Positions 6,480 to 8,802 of a DNA stretch of 8,802 bases are shown piece after piece. A model generated the notes under the pieces. That model was not told where the DNA came from. It saw only the letters and a list, made by a program, of their open reading frames with translations, and ran no database searches. Source of the stretch: an uncultured Ilumatobacter sp. GTDB lineage: Bacteria > Actinomycetota > Acidimicrobiia > Acidimicrobiales > Ilumatobacteraceae. Numbering within the stretch: position 1 is the first letter of the stretch; each line of letters begins with the position of its first letter. The position numbers were made by a program, and so were the translations under genes. The stretch spans positions 1-8,802 of the forward strand of contig CALCXK010000036.1 of NCBI GenBank assembly GCA_937905835.1, read 5' to 3'.

Positions 6480-7262
6480 CTACATCGACATGCCGCCCAT
6501 CGGCATCAACCCGCCCGGGTCGAGCCCCGGAGCCAACTCCGGCACGAAGACCAAGGCGATCGCGTAGGCGATCGCAGCTGCGCCGATGACGCGGGCGAAC
6601 CGTTCGCCGTGCTGCCAGATCTTCTCTATGGCGATGACGGCGGCGAGGCCGATCATGGCGGGGATGTTCATAACACCAAACGCGACCATGAGCACCATGA
6701 GGGCCCAGCAGCAGCCGAGGCAGAACCAGCCGTGGCTGAGGCCGGCCCGGACGTCTCGCCACGATCCGGTGAATCCGAGGTAGTGGATGAGGTGGCCAAT
6801 CGGGGTCCGGCAGTGGCTCAGGCATCGGTACTTGAGAGGGCTGAGTTGATAGACCCCGACGAGAGTGAATGTCGCTACCGCAACCACTTGGGCCGTGGTT
6901 GCGTTTCCGGCTGCGAGATCACCGAACCAGGTGGCGATTCCGAACGCGACCACGCCAACGGCCGCCCACACGGCGAGATAGCCGAGCCCGAGCCCAAGGA
7001 GGCGGGGCAGTCGAGATTCGGTGATCGTTCGCTGGTAAACGCCAACGAACGGGACGACTGAGGGCAACATCATGGCGGTCATCATCAATGCCCACATGAC
7101 GACAAACGCGACAAGGTTCATGCCCATCGTTCCCGGCATGGCGCCCATGCCGGCCGAGCGGGCCCAAGCGAGGGTGGCGATCCACGCCGCTACCGAGAGG
7201 CCGATCAAGGCCAGCGTGATGGCGCTGAACGGGGGACGGGTGGCGAGCCTGCTCGCCGTCAT
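6480..7262 (-). CDS. DUF2182 family integral membrane protein, putative metal-binding
   Basis: This 260-aa protein matches the DUF2182 family, described as predicted metal-binding integral membrane proteins of unknown function. About six to seven membrane segments are visible, near residues 13-33, 48-72, 89-112, 123-140, 180-199, 200-214 and 225-241. Family-type motifs include MWALMMTAMMLPS (56-68), YQLSPLKYRCLSHC (138-151), GWFCLGCCWALM (178-189) and EKIWQHGERFARV (213-225). Candidate metal ligands are C147, H150, C151, C181, C184, C185 and H177. A Met-rich loop (M39 to M48) and Met-rich tail GLMPMGGMSM (251-260) resemble soft-metal, perhaps Cu(I), sites; that is inference. The ATG directly abuts the stop of the DUF1326 gene (TAGATG), so the two are cotranscribed and probably translationally coupled. 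The stop is intact despite the IS remnant downstream. Confidence 0.85.
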   Translation of the reverse strand: MTASRLATRPPFSAITLALIGLSVAAWIATLAWARSAGMGAMPGTMGMNLVAFVVMWALMMTAMMLPSVVPFVGVYQRTITESRLPRLLGLGLGYLAVWAAVGVVAFGIATWFGDLAAGNATTAQVVAVATFTLVGVYQLSPLKYRCLSHCRTPIGHLIHYLGFTGSWRDVRAGLSHGWFCLGCCWALMVLMVAFGVMNIPAMIGLAAVIAIEKIWQHGERFARVIGAAAIAYAIALVFVPELAPGLDPGGLMPMGGMSM

Positions 7263-7865
7263 CTAGTCAGTCCAGGCAAACGCGTTGGAGAACCCCGACA
7301 GGCCTGACCCGCCCCAGTCGATTCCGAACACCGAGTTCTTCACGTTGCCTGCGACCGCAACCGCAAGAGTGGGGCCGGCGGGGTGGACCACGATGTTGGT
7401 GAGCTGGATCGGGTCGCCTTCAGGGGTGGTCTCCATGGCGAGACTGAAGTCGAGCGCTTCGCCGACCACGATGTGATGGTTCTTGCCCTCGTGGCTGACC
7501 GATACCGGTAGCCGCTCGATGCCGACGAACTCGGTGATCAGGGGGGCGAGACCGGCCATCGGGCCGCCGGCTCCGCCACTGAACACGTTGCCCAGCGCCT
7601 CGGCTTGCTCGTCGCTGGCGCCGTCATCGACGACAAGGCCGGCCTTGAAGCCGCCTTCGAGCATCTGGCGGGGGGTCTGCATGATCACGACACAGGTGGT
7701 TCCGGCCACGTCGACCCCTTCGATCACGCCCTTCTCGACCTCGAAAAGCAGCGCCACCCGGCAGTCGTCGTTCGTGGCTGGTTGGGTCATGTTCGACCAA
7801 GTGCATGGGCACACCGCGTCACACGAACAGTTCTCGTAATAGGTACCTTCGATGTTCCAGGTCAC
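7263..7865 (-). CDS. DUF1326 domain-containing protein
   Basis: This 200-aa soluble protein matches the DUF1326 family through its N-terminus GTYYENCSCDAVCPCTW (7-23), with the hallmark CxCx3CxC cluster C13, C15, C19, C21. Further cysteines are C35 and C58. A GKNHHIVVGEA segment and a C-terminal FGIDWGGSG stretch are also typical in style. There is no signal peptide or membrane segment. The biochemical role is unknown; the cysteine cluster invites metal or redox chemistry. The start is a GTG at 7865, four bases after a strong Shine-Dalgarno sequence (AGGAGG, 7875-7870). The following DUF2182 gene starts at the very next base after the stop. DUF1326 and DUF2182 genes are known to occur side by side in many bacteria, so the two products probably act together. 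Confidence 0.88.
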   Translation of the reverse strand: MTWNIEGTYYENCSCDAVCPCTWSNMTQPATNDDCRVALLFEVEKGVIEGVDVAGTTCVVIMQTPRQMLEGGFKAGLVVDDGASDEQAEALGNVFSGGAGGPMAGLAPLITEFVGIERLPVSVSHEGKNHHIVVGEALDFSLAMETTPEGDPIQLTNIVVHPAGPTLAVAVAGNVKNSVFGIDWGGSGLSGFSNAFAWTD

Positions 7866-7882
7866 AATGCCTCCTCTTGGCT

Positions 7883-7897
7883 CGGCCGATATGGCCG
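7883..7897. promoter_or_regulatory. 15-bp palindrome at the DUF1326 transcription start
   Basis: CGGCC (7883-7887) and GGCCG (7893-7897) are exact inverted copies around GATAT. The site falls at the predicted start of transcription of the DUF1326-DUF2182 operon, a common place for a repressor operator. The nearby ArsR-family protein is one candidate binder, unproven. Confidence 0.4.
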
Positions 7898-7902
7898 TAG
7901 TT

Positions 7903-7932
7903 ATTGTCTCTTTGTCGAACGCACCTTGTCAA
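7903..7932 (-). promoter_or_regulatory. Strong sigma70-type promoter of the DUF1326-DUF2182 operon
   Basis: On the minus strand a consensus -35, TTGACA (7932-7927), is followed after 18 bases by GACAAT (7908-7903). This is the only perfect -35 I found in the window. The predicted leader is about 30 bases and contains the palindrome at 7883-7897 and a strong Shine-Dalgarno sequence. Confidence 0.6.
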
Positions 7933-8041
7933 TGGGTTTGGCAGCGGGCAAATTCGGGTTGTTGAGTTCAGTTAGCCAATGGGCCAATCCCACCACATCT
8001 GAAGACTTGGCCCGGTCCGTTGTTAACAGCGCCCCTGGGCT

Positions 8042-8272
8042 TCAGGACGACTCAGTGACTTCGTTCGCCACGGGCTCTGGCACGTCTTTCGCTACAGTCT
8101 CAGTGATTTCTTTCGCGAGGGCATCTGGATCGGCGCGCGTCGCATCGGCCAGCCCGTCCTTGAACTCCTTCTGGGCACGCCCAAGGTTGCGCGCCAGCTT
8201 CGGGAGCTGAGCGCCGCCGAAGAGCACCAAGACCAACACCAGCAACACCATTCCTTCTGGGCCACCAAGCAT
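8042..8272 (-). CDS. tatA: Sec-independent (twin-arginine) translocase subunit TatA/TatE-like
   Basis: The 76-aa product has TatA architecture: a very short N-terminal membrane helix (about 7-18, VLLVLVLVLFGG), the conserved FG hinge (F18, G19), an LPKLARNLGRAQKEFKDG amphipathic helix (23-40), and an acidic unstructured tail. An acidic residue, E6, sits before the membrane helix, as in many TatA proteins. TatA oligomers form the pathway that moves folded, often metal- or cofactor-loaded proteins across the membrane. The ATG is supported by AGGAG six bases upstream. It lies 30 bases after the arsR-type gene on the same strand, so the two are likely one operon. No tatB or tatC is in the window, so this is either an accessory TatA or a component working with TatC encoded elsewhere. 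Confidence 0.85.
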   Translation of the reverse strand: MLGGPEGMVLLVLVLVLFGGAQLPKLARNLGRAQKEFKDGLADATRADPDALAKEITETVAKDVPEPVANEVTESS

Positions 8273-8302
8273 TACATTCTCCTTTGGTTGAGTCGGGTGC
8301 GG

Positions 8303-8659
8303 CTATAACGCAGCCGACGTTGTTTCGTACGACATTGCATCGAGATCACTGAGGAGTTCTTGAGTTCCGGTCAGTGAGGTCGTCAAGATCTCCTTGGCAA
8401 CCGCCAACAGATCAAGAATTTGTGGGTCTGCGATCGCGTAGATGACCGACGGTCCATCACGTTCGGACTCAACGACTCCGGCCCGACGTAAGACGGCCAA
8501 CTGCTGCGACAGGTGCGATGACTCGATGCCAACGTCGGGCTGCAAAGCAGACACCGAACGGGGGCCGTCAGACAGCACCTCAAGAATCCGGATCCGTGCC
8601 GGGTGACCAAGCGTCTTAAAGAGCTGCGCTTTTACCTCGTAGATCGGACTTGCTGGCAC
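8303..8659 (-). CDS. ArsR-family winged-helix transcriptional regulator
   Basis: The 118-aa protein has the ArsR/SmtB fold: the FKTLGHPARIRILEVL helix region (14-29), a helix-turn-helix from SVSALQ to SSHLSQQLAVLRRAGVV (35-63), and a beta wing ESERDGPSVIYAI (64-76). A C-terminal dimer helix, QILDLLAVAKEIL (80-92), follows. It contains no cysteine at all, so it cannot be a thiolate-type arsenic, cadmium or lead sensor such as ArsR or CadC; its signal is unknown. The start is a GTG at 8659, six bases after an extended -10 box, without a Shine-Dalgarno sequence. It heads the probable arsR-tatA operon and is the natural candidate regulator of this operon and of the DUF1326-DUF2182 operon downstream. 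Confidence 0.88.
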   Translation of the reverse strand: MPASPIYEVKAQLFKTLGHPARIRILEVLSDGPRSVSALQPDVGIESSHLSQQLAVLRRAGVVESERDGPSVIYAIADPQILDLLAVAKEILTTSLTGTQELLSDLDAMSYETTSAAL

Positions 8660-8662
8660 AAG

Positions 8663-8675
8663 GTGACGATATCAC
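8663..8675. promoter_or_regulatory. Promoter and possible operator of the ArsR-family gene
   Basis: On the minus strand TGATATCGT forms an extended -10 (TGn plus TATCGT, 8671-8666) six bases before the GTG at 8659, consistent with a leaderless transcript. The same bases form an inverted repeat, GTGA (8663-8666) and TCAC (8672-8675), around CGATA. This would suit autorepression by the ArsR-family dimer. Confidence 0.4.
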
Positions 8676-8752
8676 GGTTTTGTCAGATCATTATTTCACG
8701 AGGTGCGACATTTCTTGACTGCGCTGGCACCTCAAGCGGACCCACTGTCAAC

Positions 8753-8802
8753 GGCACTGTTGCGTTGGTCGATCTGGGGGCGTGGTTCGCCCGGTTTGCG
8801 GA
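8753..8802 (+). mobile_element. Left end of a second IS6-family element, runs off the window
   Basis: GGCACTGTTGCG (8753-8764) is an intact IS6-type terminal repeat. The following bases, GTTGGTCGATC and onward, align with the first IS6 left end (6185-6230) over most of their length with a 3-base length difference. By that alignment the transposase ATG would start at or just past base 8802. Whether a full transposase follows cannot be seen. Confidence 0.65.

Noticed and set aside
6231..7061. A 276-codon plus-strand open frame starting with the IS6 transposase N-terminus
   Set aside because: Only the first about 50 residues resemble a transposase. The rest runs antisense to the DUF2182 gene, whose membrane segments and motifs are unmistakable, so the long frame is a GC-rich shadow and not a fusion protein.
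7605..8210. A 201-codon plus-strand open frame across the DUF1326/tatA gap
   Set aside because: It is antisense to two recognisable genes at its ends and crosses their promoter region; the translation shows no family features.
1..8802. CRISPR array or tandem repeat arrays
   Set aside because: No regularly spaced repeated units were found; the only long-range repeat I saw is the pair of IS6 ends.

Overview
The window looks like chromosome from a high-GC actinobacterium, possibly Acidimicrobiia-like, though no lineage marker is present. The signs are GC-rich reading frames, frequent GTG starts, and several genes that begin 6-7 bases after a TANNNT -10 box with no Shine-Dalgarno sequence (leaderless mRNAs). 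The organism assignment is inference.

Bases 1-1334 hold the first 19 codons of a minus-strand gene that leaves the window, an amidase remnant with its catalytic core deleted (182-397), and a small class I SAM-dependent methyltransferase (536-1141, minus). The methyltransferase is divergent from the topoisomerase operon. The 193-bp divergent region carries a hairpin-capable inverted repeat and a 17-bp palindrome placed on the topoisomerase promoter.

Bases 1335-5698 are a complete two-gene operon for a type IIA DNA topoisomerase: a GyrB/ParE-type ATPase subunit (660 aa) and a GyrA/ParC-type cleavage subunit (793 aa), coupled by a TGATG stop/start overlap. The pair lacks the dnaN/recF context usual for the primary gyrase and has no GyrA box in the first C-terminal blade, so I read it as a second enzyme, probably topoisomerase IV-like. 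A GyrA-box-like QNRGGKG occurs much later, in a distal blade.

Bases 5699-6173 contain a promoter and a small cysteine-containing lipoprotein gene, the last gene before an insertion-sequence scar. That scar (6185 to about 6383) is the left end and transposase N-terminus of an IS6-family element. A second IS6-family left end starts at 8753, in the same orientation, and runs off the window.

Between the two IS6 ends lies a minus-strand module: an ArsR-family regulator and a TatA-like protein (one likely operon), then a DUF1326 protein and a DUF2182 membrane protein (a second operon with a strong promoter and zero-base gene junction). DUF1326/DUF2182 partners are known as a recurring but functionally undefined pair. 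Cysteine and methionine clusters in both suggest metal handling. The module bracketed by direct IS6 ends is the most interesting part of the window.
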